This document shows, one piece after another, positions 50,701-59,104 of a DNA stretch of 64,000 bases. This stretch comes from Branchiostoma belcheri (Eukaryota; Chordata; Leptocardii; Amphioxiformes; Branchiostomatidae), in NCBI RefSeq assembly GCF_001625305.1, contig NW_017803280.1, positions 67,208 through 131,207 on the forward strand, in the 5' to 3' direction. Positions within the stretch are counted from its first letter, which is position 1, and the number at the start of each line of letters is the position of its first letter. A program made the position numbers and the translations under genes. The notes beneath the pieces were generated by a model. That model was not told the origin of the DNA, ran no database searches, and was given only the letters and a program-made list of their open reading frames with translations.

Positions 50701-52319
50701 CGTAGCTCAAGCTAGCTTTTTTATATTTATTTCAATTTTTACTACAAAACAAGGCTCATAAAATCACTCACATACACATTATTGTGTTTCATCAAGTTTT
50801 TAAGTATTTCCTCTGGTATCCTTTTCTTCGAGCTGACAGCTGACGTGTCAGAAGGTTTTTTTATTAAATAATCATGTCCTAAAACACTCGGGCTACCGAT
50901 ATGCAAATTGCGACACCAACATGGCGGCGGACGCACCAATATGACGCCAAACATATTTTATTATTTCGTCTCAGTGAAGATGATTCGGAAAGCATTTACT
51001 TGCGGCTACATCTTGCTACCGGTACTATATCTCATTTGTTTTCCTATCCTGGTATTGTCCTTATACAGACCGTACACACGTACCAGGGAGGTTCTAAGAT
51101 CCTGACTGTCATTCCCAACTTCGACGGCCAGGGCACACCCATGAACATGACCCGGGAAGTCGTCGATGGGAAGAAAATCGTGGTAAGTAGTACTGGTAAT
51201 TCCTGATTTTTTTCACTGTACTGTTATGTTCACTGTTTTCACTGTCACTTCTGTACCGTGAACTTATCATTACAGTTAACAGATAATTCCTGGACTTTCC
51301 CTTTCCTGCACCTGTCACCACAGTGAATATATAGTTCCTTGAACATGTCCATTTTTCTCAGACCGTGAACTTTTTTTACTAACGTGAACATATAACGCGA
51401 ATTACATGGTGTAAAAGCGCCGACTAGCAGCTGACTTACGATTAGCACCATGCAATGTGAAGGTTTTTCTTGTTGTTCGTTTTCAATACCTTTATCAGGC
51501 TCCGGGAAGCAGCTGGAAAGAGTAGAAATTAGACCAAATAGACAGATGATATATGCCAGGGGAGTTAGTTCGCACTGAGAGAACATTTTGCCGAAACCTG
51601 TCAAGAGTCGTTGCGGGTTTCGGCTAAAGCAAACTGTGCTCTCAGCGCGAACCAACTCCCCTGGCATATCATCTGTCTATTGGGCCGATTTGTACTCTTT
51701 TCAGCTGCTTCCCGAAACCAGTTAGGGGCTAATGTTTTCGAAGTGAGAAAGAATCCGCCTCCTTTTTAAATTCTCCTGGTTCAGAGATAAGGCCATGTTG
51801 ATTTGGTTATATGGACGACATCCTCTGGGAACCCCAAAACTGATGCGAGCGTGCGAATAAAAAAAAAGTGTGGCCAAAAGAAATGTTGCTTTCATTATGA
51901 AATCTACACGGTTTTGAAGGTTGAACAAATGACACAGAGTATGGTATGGCGAATAATCTACTCTACAAATTCATGTCTTTACATTTTCGTCTTTTTGTTT
52001 GATTTTGGTACTCAACGATATTGGTATCGTTTTCCAATATTTTTTTTTTCAACTTACGGTATATATTTGCTCATTTTGCAACACTGTTTTGTACGATTTA
52101 CAGTATGGTTGACAACTTTTTTTTTTACGGCCGAAAATTCATGCGCGCGCGGATGTCATCCAATAAAATCAATAACTTGTATAGAGCCCTCGACATCGCG
52201 AATTTGTTTTACACCGACTTAGAATAGATCACCGGTACCATGTAAAGATTAATCCCGTCTCTTTTCAGATTATCTCTTACAAGGGGATCACCGCTAATCT
52301 GACGTATGAGAAGGTTTAG
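32795..52319 (+). CDS. intracellular lipid-binding protein (FABP family) B, complete, four exons with a 17.5-kb first intron
   Basis: Second cytosolic lipid carrier of the family. Exons: 32795-32870, 50351-50535, 51069-51182, 52269-52319 (TAG at 52317), giving 141 residues. First and last exon lengths (76 and 51 nt) equal those of gene A, and intron phases are the same (1, 0, 0), which confirms common descent. Seen: MSIADHNGTWKQLSAENFVA start, SWGQEFEEASLDGKRRM in mid-barrel, and ANLTYEKV end. The acceptor of exon 2 is preceded by a long C run. Intron 1 (32871-50350) is packed with transposons, whereas the same intron in gene A is about 1.6 kb. The protein is well diverged from gene A, so this is an old duplicate rather than a recent one. 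Confidence 0.92.
32980..33065. mobile_element. decayed foldback element, TAGCCTGGGT family
   Basis: GGTGCCATCCGTTTTGT mirrored by ACAAACGGATGGC with GGGCTCCCTGCACTCGC inside. Sequence 33066-34480 beyond it shows nothing I can classify. Confidence 0.55.
34489..34587. mobile_element. foldback element, TAGCCTGGGT family
   Basis: Flanks CGATACGGC and CGATACGGT (9 bp, one mismatch). Inner arms as in 3413-3527 (GCCGGGGCTCCCA). In intron 1 of lipid-binding gene B. Confidence 0.85.
35178..35350 (+). repeat. 34-bp tandem repeat, five copies
   Basis: Unit begins GCCTCTACAAGGCTTCGGGA and recurs at 35188, 35222, 35256, 35290 and 35324. The unit is the terminal sequence of the TAGCCTCTACCAGGC foldback family. 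Confidence 0.93.
35390..35960. mobile_element. fragments of TAGCCTCTACCAGGC foldback elements
   Basis: ATTTCTACTCTTTCCAG then CAAAGCCTGGTAGAGGCTAT closes the element begun at 35180. A second, related element (CCTCCACAAGGCCTTTCTAC) lies at 35770-35960 and matches 54785-54975. Confidence 0.6.
36338..36576 (-). mobile_element. tRNA-derived SINE, copy 2
   Basis: Minus-strand copy of the family at 4224: tail ATTCCAACATGCAATCACC, body AAAGTGCCTT, decayed head ending CGCTACGCCACACGACCCC. Confidence 0.82.
36895..37095 (+). mobile_element. fragment of a LINE ORF2 C-terminus
   Basis: From about 36930 one frame reads RTTNLWNSLPDKCFPPTYN then LQTFKSNVHRHLLT, typical of the extreme C-terminus of non-LTR ORF2 proteins. 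Different family from 2643-3215. Confidence 0.6.
37695..38107 (+). mobile_element. MITE family A, copy 6
   Basis: GGCCACAGCAAG start and CTTGCTGTGGTC end, 413 bp; flanks TAA and TTA. Confidence 0.85.
38318..38545. mobile_element. foldback element(s) with TAGCCTCTACCAGG sequence
   Basis: CCTGAGTGTCAGCCTTTTTT mirrored by AAAAAGACTGACACTCAGG. Nested inside, TTAGCTTTCGTCCG mirrored by CGGACGAAAGCTAA. Two stacked palindromes. Confidence 0.7.
39185..39412 (+). repeat. CCTTCGCC repeat, 3-prime fragment
   Basis: AGATATCAAAACCGGAAGTT through AACCTTCTTGGCGAAGGTAA. It is truncated at its left, like a retroposed copy. Confidence 0.75.
39418..39592 (+). mobile_element. retroelement 3-prime end, copy 2
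   Basis: Matches 7765-7925 (GCTTATAAACCTGCA, GAGTAACTGCTTTTTGGCGT). Hairpin near 39473-39494. Sequence 39600-40070 holds nothing recognisable. Confidence 0.55.
40074..40371. mobile_element. imperfect foldback element (GTCAGGCAACTCGCACCGGA ends)
   Basis: Ends mirror each other over 20 bp, then GGGGACGAGGACAAGGACAG mirrors CTGTCCTTGCTCTCGTCCCC. 298 bp, single copy here. Confidence 0.75.
41239..41628. mobile_element. hAT MITE (CGGGCCTCGAAATTAA ends)
   Basis: Flanks TATTTCGG and TACTTCGG (8 bp, one mismatch), 390 bp, interior words TTGTCCC/TGTTCC repeated. Sequence 41640-42480 shows nothing recognisable. Confidence 0.8.
42489..42860 (-). mobile_element. MITE family A, copy 7
   Basis: TTA on both flanks, GGCCACAGCAAG ends, 372 bp. 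Confidence 0.87.
43187..43672. mobile_element. foldback element, TAGCCTCTACCAGGC family
   Basis: GAGCCTCTACCAGTCTTCGG at the left and AGCCTGCTAGAGGCT at the right, with GAAAAAGTAGGCCAAATAGA subterminal. Its loop holds the array at 43387-43585. Confidence 0.7.
43387..43585 (+). repeat. degenerate tandem repeat of ACGTAGAGCGTAAT
   Basis: Six or so units spaced roughly 30-40 bp (CGTAGAGCGTAATCGGC, CGTAGAGCGTAGACGGGC and so on), ending in a C run. Confidence 0.75.
44981..45469. mobile_element. foldback element, TAGCCTGGGT family, split by a MITE
   Basis: TAGCCTGGGTGCCTTCCGAT at the left and ATTCGGATGGCACCCAG at the right. Flanks ACAAATACC and ACAAACACC (9 bp, one mismatch). The MITE at 45020-45443 was inserted later into its loop. 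Confidence 0.85.
45020..45443 (+). mobile_element. MITE family F (GGCCACACCGACTTAATTTT ends), copy 1
   Basis: TTA on both flanks, 424 bp; collinear with 60717-61129, including CACGTCCACCGAGGCTCTG. Confidence 0.88.
45620..46533 (-). mobile_element. CCTTCGCC repeat, full second copy
   Basis: TTACCTTCGCCAAGAAGGTT at one end and TTTGGCGAAGGTATGAGGTC then GTGGGACTCTAG at the other. Contains (GTCT)n at 45675-45702 and several ATGCAAAT-type words. Confidence 0.8.
46915..47130 (-). repeat. unclassified dispersed repeat, copy 2 of 3
   Basis: Reverse complement of 2085-2345 and 62270-62480 (AATAAGGCAATCTTTGTGAT, CAGCATTTCATACTTTGGGT). Confidence 0.65.
47681..47847. mobile_element. foldback element (TACTCTCCAAGCAGAGG ends) with a gap at its tip
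   Basis: Arms of about 80 bp, TACTCTCCAAGCAGAGGTGA and complement. CAACTCCCA on both sides (47672-47680 and 47848-47856) is a perfect 9-bp duplication. The gap sits exactly in the loop. It lies inside the element 47525-47992. Confidence 0.92.
47762..47781. other. assembly gap (20 N)
   Basis: Run of N in the loop of a long hairpin. The copy at 1-88 suggests only a short loop is missing. Sequence 48002-48770 shows nothing recognisable. Confidence 1.
48775..49195 (-). mobile_element. MITE family A, copy 8
   Basis: CCACAGCAAGTAATTTTTAT start and TTACTTGCCGTAGCC end, more diverged at both tips than the other copies. Confidence 0.8.
49380..49580 (+). mobile_element. tRNA-derived SINE, copy 3
   Basis: Head GTCGTGTGACGTAATAACGA, B box GAGTTCGAATCC, body GTGCCCTTATGAAAGGCACT; tail missing where the LINE end begins. 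Confidence 0.78.
49585..49805 (+). mobile_element. LINE 3-prime end, copy 4
   Basis: CCAGAACTATCGTAGACTGG through GCCTGCGAAGCTGGTGTG and GGCTATACTGATGCAG. 5-prime truncated. Confidence 0.8.
50033..50275. mobile_element. inverted pair of a Penelope-type 3-prime end
   Basis: ACACAACCAGTAAGGTTCTC mirrored by GAGAACCTTACTGGTTGTGT. Each arm has CTGAGGAA-stem-GAAA (plus-strand copy 50211-50239). It ends about 75 bp before exon 2 of lipid-binding gene B. Confidence 0.7.
51487..51731. mobile_element. foldback element, TAGCCTCTACCAGGC family, in intron 3 of lipid-binding gene B
   Basis: TACCTTTATCAGGCTCCGGG and mirrored right end; inner arms CTCCCCTGGCATATCATCTG. Flanks CGTTTTCAA and TGTTTTCGA are a possible decayed 9-bp duplication. 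Confidence 0.7.
51791..52166 (-). mobile_element. MITE family D, copy 4
   Basis: GGCCATGTTGATTTGGTTAT start; the right end is truncated after GCGCGGATGTCATCCA. About 100 bp before exon 4 of lipid-binding gene B. Confidence 0.8.
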
Positions 52320-52462
52320 GAACATTCCGAGCTCCAGACGCAAGGCAACGCTTCCAGCTCAACCACGATAGTACTGCGCATATATACAAATATACCACTT
52401 GCTACTAGCTAAGGACAATGTACTGTGTAGGAAGTTATACTGTAATGTGTCAACACTTTGGC

Positions 52463-52640
52463 CATGTTTCGGAGAACAGAATTATGGGTAACTCGGGTTG
52501 CCATGACAACCTGTATGGAGCGCATGCGAACTTCGTCTTTACCACGTTTTGGAGAACAGAATTATGGGTAACGCGGTGGGGGGGCATGTGACACATTCCC
52601 ATGGCAACGCGTATGGAGCGCATGCGTACTCTGTCGTTAC
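52463..52640 (+). repeat. imperfect tandem duplication
   Basis: GGAGAACAGAATTATGGGTA at 52471 and 52551; TATGGAGCGCATGCG follows in both. Lies in the 3-prime flank of lipid-binding gene B. Sequence 52640-53800 is otherwise without recognisable content. Confidence 0.8.
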
Positions 52641-53809
52641 CATGCAGTCTGTGTTGTCATGGCAATGACTGGCTTGTCACCAGCGTTACCCAAGTTTCTC
52701 CCTTTTTTCCCAGCATGCACAATGATCCGAGAAATAACCTAAAAACGCTCTTTATAATGATAGGGTAGATAGATTCTATGTGCGCTTACTATTCTCTATA
52801 TTTCCGAAACGCTAGATGTTCTTTACAGCTACTGTGGCTATGCCATTTCTATAGATACATGTACTTAATTAAGCTAAGCGAAGAAAACTTCCGTGTTATA
52901 CCAATAGAGGGTAAGGTTTGTATCATACCAGTAGTATATCATAGATACCTAACATACATTTTTTTATTATTTGGCACCACTAAGTAAAAACGTAAAAAGA
53001 AGAGGTTTGTGTCACCCTCTTTCTTATTATATTTAATACTAGTCATAACTTATTTTACTCTTTGGTTAACCATTTCTCATATCCTTCATTATAATATCTG
53101 TAGCCATTTTTGATTCCTTTGAATAACTAGTATAACTCATACGAGTCATAATGGCTGCTTTAACAGAGAAAACCGCTAGATGGCAACTCTGCATTAACAC
53201 ACGTTAGCAACGAAATGGCATTTCACGCCAGGTTTCTTCTATGTACTTAGTGTTCGTGCCATTATATGGCCAAATAATGTTTAAAAGTATTACCTTGAAG
53301 CTAAGGTGTCGTGGTGCTAGTAGTTGTACTGTCGCTATTGTAACATCAATTAGTTGTATGTTTTCAACCTAAGACGGATCTTTGCACGTATGTGTTATAA
53401 ATTTACAGTAGTTAAGACATAGCTCTATGTTAGTTGATATCAAGAAAGATATAGAAGGAACGAAAATGAGAACCGCCAGCTATTTAATATGGTTGTTGTC
53501 TTTTGTTTATTTTGTTATAATGTATCTAGGTTTCCATGTGAGTCTTAGAACAAGAAATCAAAAAAGGTATTATGTCATATATTGTTTTTGCCGAAGACAT
53601 TGCAAATTGAAACTTATCAAAGCACACACACATACACAGACAAGCCGACATACAGACACGCGTAGCCCAGGGCTGCGCGTAGCCGGTATGCACCCCCGTC
53701 AAACAGTCACTGTGCCTCCTTGCGGGACTAGTGTAAACTGCAGCCTGCAAGGGTACTACCACCTGTTACCCCAAAGGTATCAGATACTAGTACTTATGCA
53801 GACAAATAT

Positions 53810-53915
53810 TGGGGATTTGCCGCAAGAAATGTACTTCTTAGCGGACCAACTCCCCCGGTATGTTATGTTGGGCCAACTTCTAACGACTGTTTCCGAATCC
53901 TGATAGAGGCTAGGT
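53810..53915. mobile_element. foldback fragment, TAGCCTCTACCAGGC family
   Basis: GCGGACCAACTCCCCCGGTA and GAATCCTGATAGAGGCTAG resemble the right half of the family. Confidence 0.5.
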
Positions 53916-53948
53916 CATAGGCCTATAATATCTTTGGTAACAGCATAA

Positions 53949-54431
53949 GGCCATACCAAGTAAATTTTATGGATGACATCCGCGCGCGCATTGATTTTGT
54001 CCTGTTCTTAGAAAAAAACCCCAAGAAATCCCGCTTCCTGTAACTATGACCAAAGAGTCACGACAGTGCCGCAAATCACCAGATTGATGTGAAACCCGTA
54101 ACGCGAAGAAAGTGTCTATTGATATATATTGAAAGTGTATATCAATAACAGAAAATTTGCACTATTGACAGGACCATCCTGTCAATAACAGAAAAATTTT
54201 CACTGTCCACTGTTCCACCTGATTTATTGCTGTTTTGATGATGAATAAAAGACTTCTTGCTTGTTACACTGTGTCACCTCATTCAATTTGTGTCCTAACA
54301 TTTGTCGTCTCTTAGTATATTTCTAATCTAGGCATCTTGTTTTTTAGGGCCCTTCTTGCTTTCTTTCGCCCTCTCGCATCAGATTTAGGGTCTCCAAAGG
54401 ACGTCATCCATAAGATTAACTTGGTGTGGCC
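53949..54431 (-). mobile_element. MITE family B, copy 2
   Basis: GGCCATACCAAGTAAATTTT and complement, TAA on both flanks, 483 bp. It contains a partial internal duplication (CAATAACAGAAAA at two places). Confidence 0.85.
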
Positions 54432-54784
54432 TAAAGAGCATAATATATGCACCGTGCGTTTGCACCTACATTGTTAATCGCCAGGGGGCAGAAATTCCAG
54501 GGCGAGTGGACACAGTTCCACACGAGTGAGTTACAACAATAAAGTGTCTTCAAAACAACAATCCCGTTTCTTGTCAGCGACCCAAGTTGTAATAACGTGT
54601 CTTTCAAAACGTTAATTTGAATCCTTTTCTTTGAGTTATAGTCTATCCATAAATGTAATGAGAGCGTTTACATGAATTCTACAATTAGCGTGCACGGAAA
54701 GTAAGCAAAAACAACTATAGGTTCTGAACTGGAGTTCTTCTTATTTTCTTCAGAATTTGAATCGTGCGGACAGTAACAGTAGTT

Positions 54785-54978
54785 CCGTAGCCTCCACCAG
54801 GCCTTTCTACGGGAATACGAATCGTAGAACTCGGAAAAAAGAGAAAAAATTGGCCAAGGGAGTCCGGCCGCAGGGAGGTAGTTTCTTTCCCTCTAACTGC
54901 ACGGCCAGTCAAACCTACAGGGCGACCAAACTCGCAAATATTCTCCTATATATAGCGTGGTTAGTCTGGTAGAGACTA
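54785..54978. mobile_element. foldback fragment related to 35770-35960
   Basis: GTAGCCTCCACCAGGCCTTT at the left and GGTTAGTCTGGTAGAGACTA at the right, with CCAAGGGAGTCCGGC between. Confidence 0.55.
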
Positions 54979-55124
54979 GTCGATCCGAGTGTCAGCAGTC
55001 GGGAAGAGGGAACTCGAAAAAAATGGAGACAAACCCCAATATTGTCATTCCTACCTTAACGTTGTTTATTACTGATAACTTCTCTCCACTGCTTCTCCCG
55101 CCGATGCTAATTGCCGTACGGTCG

Positions 55125-55487
55125 TCGCCTTTTGAAACGGTTGATGTCATATCGCAGATTAGCTAACTTAAGTGTATCAGCACGATCCATCCACACCGTA
55201 ATGTTTTGTGGCGTAGAGGGTTAGGGTGGGTATAGGCTAGGGTGTAGGTTAGGGTTTTAGAGCTGCACTTTTGGACCCGGCTTCATGTCCGAGCTTGTGC
55301 TTTTGTTTTTTTCTTCACTAGTATTTACAACTCTACATGATTCTCCCTTATATTTTCAATTAGAATATTGCTTTTTATAGTCTATATTACTTTTTATTCG
55401 TTTTTGGACGATCGGATATGGCATTGACCATTCAGCGAAATGGCATTGACCGTTTCAAATGGCATCAACCGTTTACGAGACGGAAAA
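55125..55487. mobile_element. decayed relative of the tRNA-promoter element at 5760
   Basis: GAAACGGTTGATGTCATATC at the left, ACCGTTTACGAGACGGAAAA at the right. An A-box-like TGGCGTAGAGGGTTAG is kept but the B box is decayed. Confidence 0.7.
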
Positions 55488-55657
55488 TTGCCCCGCCTAC
55501 CTGGCGAGTACAGTCTCTTCTCACCTTTTATCCAGCACAGGTGTTACTGTCACTAACTCTTGACAGTTAGATTGATGAGTTTTCTTTCATCTTTCCGTAT
55601 GACCTAGTATTTTATCTGATCGATAATGGATTCTTAGTAACTGATCGCCACGCCAAC

Positions 55658-55752
55658 TAGCCTGGGTACCATCCGGATTTTCGCTCCGCAACGCTCGAAA
55701 AAATAATTTTTTCGAGCGTTTCGGAGCGAAAATCTGGATGGTACCCAGGCTA
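55658..55752. mobile_element. foldback element, TAGCCTGGGT family
   Basis: 95-bp palindrome, flanks CACGCCAAC and CACGCCAGC (9 bp, one mismatch). Inner arms TTTTCGCTCCGCAACGCTCG match 3239-3317. Confidence 0.9.
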
Positions 55753-55797
55753 CACGCCAGCTACTTGTATATTATCGCATATGTAAGGTAAGCTTAA

Positions 55798-56147
55798 GGC
55801 CACACCAATTTAATTTGTTGGTTCTCGGATTTTTTTCAGAAAAAATATGAAGCGACAGGGCGAAAAAAATGAAAACAGGTGTAAGCATCCTATTATGCAA
55901 ATGAAACAATAGGAGCCATGAAGTCAGCACAAAAGGTTGGGTTAATATTTAAACAATAAATTTTGAACTTTTAATCAAACCTTTGATAGATGGAAAAACT
56001 GTAACAACTAAGGGGAAGAGGACTTTCCTTAACGGTTGGGGGCAAAATGTAAGCATTTTAAAGCTAATTCAGAATCAGAATTTTTTTCAAATCAGACAAA
56101 AAAATGAAGAGGCGAAACAAGAACCAACAAAATAAATTGATGTGGCC
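55798..56147 (+). mobile_element. MITE family C, copy 4
   Basis: TAA on both flanks, 350 bp, GGCCACACCAATTTAATTTG ends. Sequence 56150-56600 beyond it shows nothing I can classify. Confidence 0.87.
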
Positions 56148-56621
56148 TAAGGTTGATTAAGCATATTCAACCTCAATATACAGTACACTAAACGAGTGTC
56201 AATTTTGAATTGACTCTAAAACAGGAGTTCAAGGACTGCCGACAAATCATGAAACAAACCAACGCTTAATTTATATATTAAACGTATACGTTCCAAACAT
56301 CGTCTAAGTTACAAAAGATTGATACATCAAAACAGGTATTTCAATTTGAAATGTAATGCTTAGGGCTTTAGAATCCTAACAAGTTAGAATTTGAGGTAGC
56401 ATTCAAAATACAGAAATCGTATGATATAAATCTCACCTGTTACTTTCAATTAGCCCCAGGGAATTTGCAATAAACCTATCATCATTATTATAATTCATGA
56501 CTGAGAAGACATGCGGTACACCTACCACGGCGACATAGCTCTCTACGAGAGTTCTTTTGTTGTTGTATTTAGGGGTATAACTATATTTCACTATGTAAAT
56601 ATGAATATCATGACATGCAAA

Positions 56622-57013
56622 ATGCTTTAAACCAATATAACATAGGCATAGTTCTTTCATTGAGTTTTAACATGGGAAAATACTGCTTCATGAGAAGGCA
56701 ATTTCATATATAGGAGACTAGTCAAATGCTTTAGATCAATATAACATAATTCCATCATTGAGTTTTAACATGGGAAAATACTGCTTTATGAGAAGGCAAT
56801 TTTATATATAGGAGACTAGTCAAATGCTTTAGATCAATATAACATAATTCCATCATTGAGTTTTAACATGGAAAAATACTGCTTCATGAGAAGGCAATTT
56901 TATATGTAGGAGACTAGTCAAATGCTTTAGATCAATATAACATAATTCCATCATTGAGTTTTAACATGGGAAAATACTGCTTTATGAGAAGGCATTCTTA
57001 TATATAGGAGACT
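56622..57013 (+). repeat. 98-bp tandem repeat, four copies
   Basis: CAAATGCTTTAGATCAATAT recurs at 56723, 56821 and 56919, with a more diverged unit before. Copies are over 95 percent alike by eye, so the array is recent. Downstream of the potassium channel gene. Confidence 0.93.
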
Positions 57014-57194
57014 ATAATACTTTGCATTTGAAACTATTCTGCTACTTTGTAGCAAGTTTTAAGCTCTACTTATCGTAAGGTCTTTGAGAAGTCTATTTTT
57101 TAAGAAGTTTCAAACCTTGTGCCGACGCCTTGAACATCACAAATCCGTCTCGAATTGGAACTAGCTACTTATTTGGTTGTCCATGTTCTGACAC

Positions 57195-57490
57195 GCCGTG
57201 CGTTGTACAAACCGTTTGCTCCACTGTGATTGGCGCATTGTCAAGACGATTCTAACTGGTCCGTACCTCACAATACAGTCTCTAACTGGAGAAAGCCATT
57301 TGATCGGTCCTGTTCTGATCGAATCCAAGACATGCCGTATGATTGTGCGTTGCAGAAACCGTTTACCCTTTGCTCCACTGTGATTGGTGCATTGTCAAGA
57401 CGATTCTTACGGATCTGTAGCTCACAAAACAGTCTCTAACTGAAGAAAGCCATTTGATTGGTCCTGTTCTGATCGAATCCAAGACACATC
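57195..57490 (-). repeat. 154-bp tandem duplication covering the 3-prime end of the channel gene
   Basis: CCACTGTGATTGG at 57221 and 57375, CAGTCTCTAACTG at 57276 and 57430. The copy beyond the stop still reads SWIRSEQDRSNGFLQLETVL and a stop in one frame. Confidence 0.92.
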
Positions 57491-59104
57491 GTCTGCGTCG
57501 CTGTGGTTGGAGTGATTTTGAGTCCGTCTGGGAGACTCAAACTGGTCCGTACACACCGAGCCGCTCTGGTACCCCCCGTCGCTAGTGGAAGAGACCACGT
57601 CGGGCTCGACCTCTTCCTGACTCCCGTACAGATTCTCGTCGTCAGGTTGGATGTTGTAGAGGAGCTCGAAGTTACTGACGATGATAGGCACCGGTAGGGC
57701 TATAGCCAACATCCCGGCAAACGCGCACACCGAACCCACAAGTTTCCCAAGAAGCGTCTTCGGTGAAACATCGCCGTACCCGACCGTCAACATTGTTATC
57801 AAAGACCACCAAAACCCGTCCGGAATGCTCTTAAATCTCGGTTCAGGGTCTATCTGTCCTGTGAAGTATATCAACGAAGAGAAAAGGATGGTTAGTATGG
57901 AGAGGAAGAGTATGAGCGACCCGATTTGTGAGAGGCTTTTTAGTACAGTCTTCCCCATGGTCTGTAGCCCTTGGCTGTAGCGAGAGAGTTTTAGAACTCT
58001 CAAAACGCGTGTCAGACGCAGCACCTGTAGGAAATATTCAAGTCCTGTCGTTGCCGGTACTCCCGGGATCTCTATTATCAACATGAAAAAGTACGGCACG
58101 ACGGAAACAAAATCTATGATGTTCATCTTGCCCTTACAGAACCTTACTCTGTCAGGGCAGCACAGAAATCGCACGAAAAGTTCCAGAGAAAACCAGGCGG
58201 TGCAGACGGTGTCAATCGCGAAGAACGGATCGTGGAAATCCGTACTCTTCTGCCTGACAGCTTCAGAAGTTTGGAAGCAGGAGACGTTGTTTCCGGTGAA
58301 ATTTCCCGTCGCGTTTGTTCCGCATGAGTCGGTGCTATTGTGGGTCGTGTTTACATGGCCGGATCGGTTACCGAACCTTGTTCCCAGAGGTCGGCCGAAA
58401 TTTGACCTGTCCAGTTGGTCAGCAGCCCTCGCGAGTCTGAACTGAGGAAAACTTTCCGTACAAATGGACGCGATGGACAGCAATATAAAAGACACAGACA
58501 CAAACGCCAACATTGCCGCCCATATCGAGCTATCAGGGTACTCAAACATCAACCAAATTGGCGCTAGATGTTTCTTTTGAGGGAGAACACGAACTTTTCT
58601 CCTTTGAAATCCTTCGCTTGCCCTAAACCGCCTCATGACGTCATCGCCTAGTTGGTAGAACTTAATTTCGTCTGTAAACACTTCTATAGGCACCTCCTCT
58701 GGTCTTCTGAGTCTCCCAGTACGGTAGAAGTCTACGATAGCCTCGGCGCTTGGTCTGTGTCTGTCGAGAAAGTATTCTTGCCGAGCAGGGTCCCAAAACT
58801 TTCGCAAGCGACGCGGGCATCCAAGAAGCGTCTTCGGATACCTGTCCAGAACTCGGGCGGTAACTTCGAATGTCATCCCCGCTACGTTAAATGTCACGCG
58901 TTGGGCGGGGTTCGGCCACTGCAGCTCCGCAGACATCGTCGCGAACGTTCCCGGTAGTCCCTGGCATCGACGGCGTACCGTGTTCTCGGGCTTCCTCCCT
59001 ACGCTTCCGTGGTCCTCCGCGTCAGGTGTGACCCCACGCCGCCATGTTGTTCTGTCTGCCGGGTTCGTACTAGGACTGTAGCTTCTTGCCACAATGATAT
59101 GCAT
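57422..59104 (-). CDS. Shaker-type (Kv1-like) voltage-gated potassium channel, intronless
   Basis: Open frame of 560 codons. The likeliest start is the second Met at 58936 (MSAELQWPNP, 504 residues), since the first 56 residues look unlike a channel N-terminus; the first Met at 59104 is possible. Seen: T1 tetramerisation domain with FDP-like FWDPARQEYFLDRHRPS and RLRRPEEVP; S1 near 58580-58480; an S1-S2 loop with five N-x-S/T sites; S2 with FFAIDTVCTAWFSLELFVRF; S3 NIIDFVSVVPYF; S4 with charges spaced by three; S5; pore helix and filter TVGYGD; S6 ALPVPIIVSNF with the PVP bend. The C-terminus ends ETVL, a class I PDZ ligand pattern. A single coding exon is usual for Kv1 genes. The first S4 arginine of Shaker is Q here and the residue before the filter Thr is L instead of Thr. 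It should work as a tetramer in the plasma membrane. Confidence 0.93.
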   Translation of the reverse strand: MHIIVARSYSPSTNPADRTTWRRGVTPDAEDHGSVGRKPENTVRRRCQGLPGTFATMSAELQWPNPAQRVTFNVAGMTFEVTARVLDRYPKTLLGCPRRLRKFWDPARQEYFLDRHRPSAEAIVDFYRTGRLRRPEEVPIEVFTDEIKFYQLGDDVMRRFRASEGFQRRKVRVLPQKKHLAPIWLMFEYPDSSIWAAMLAFVSVSFILLSIASICTESFPQFRLARAADQLDRSNFGRPLGTRFGNRSGHVNTTHNSTDSCGTNATGNFTGNNVSCFQTSEAVRQKSTDFHDPFFAIDTVCTAWFSLELFVRFLCCPDRVRFCKGKMNIIDFVSVVPYFFMLIIEIPGVPATTGLEYFLQVLRLTRVLRVLKLSRYSQGLQTMGKTVLKSLSQIGSLILFLSILTILFSSLIYFTGQIDPEPRFKSIPDGFWWSLITMLTVGYGDVSPKTLLGKLVGSVCAFAGMLAIALPVPIIVSNFELLYNIQPDDENLYGSQEEVEPDVVSSTSDGGYQSGSVCTDQFESPRRTQNHSNHSDADDVSWIRSEQDQSNGFLQLETVL

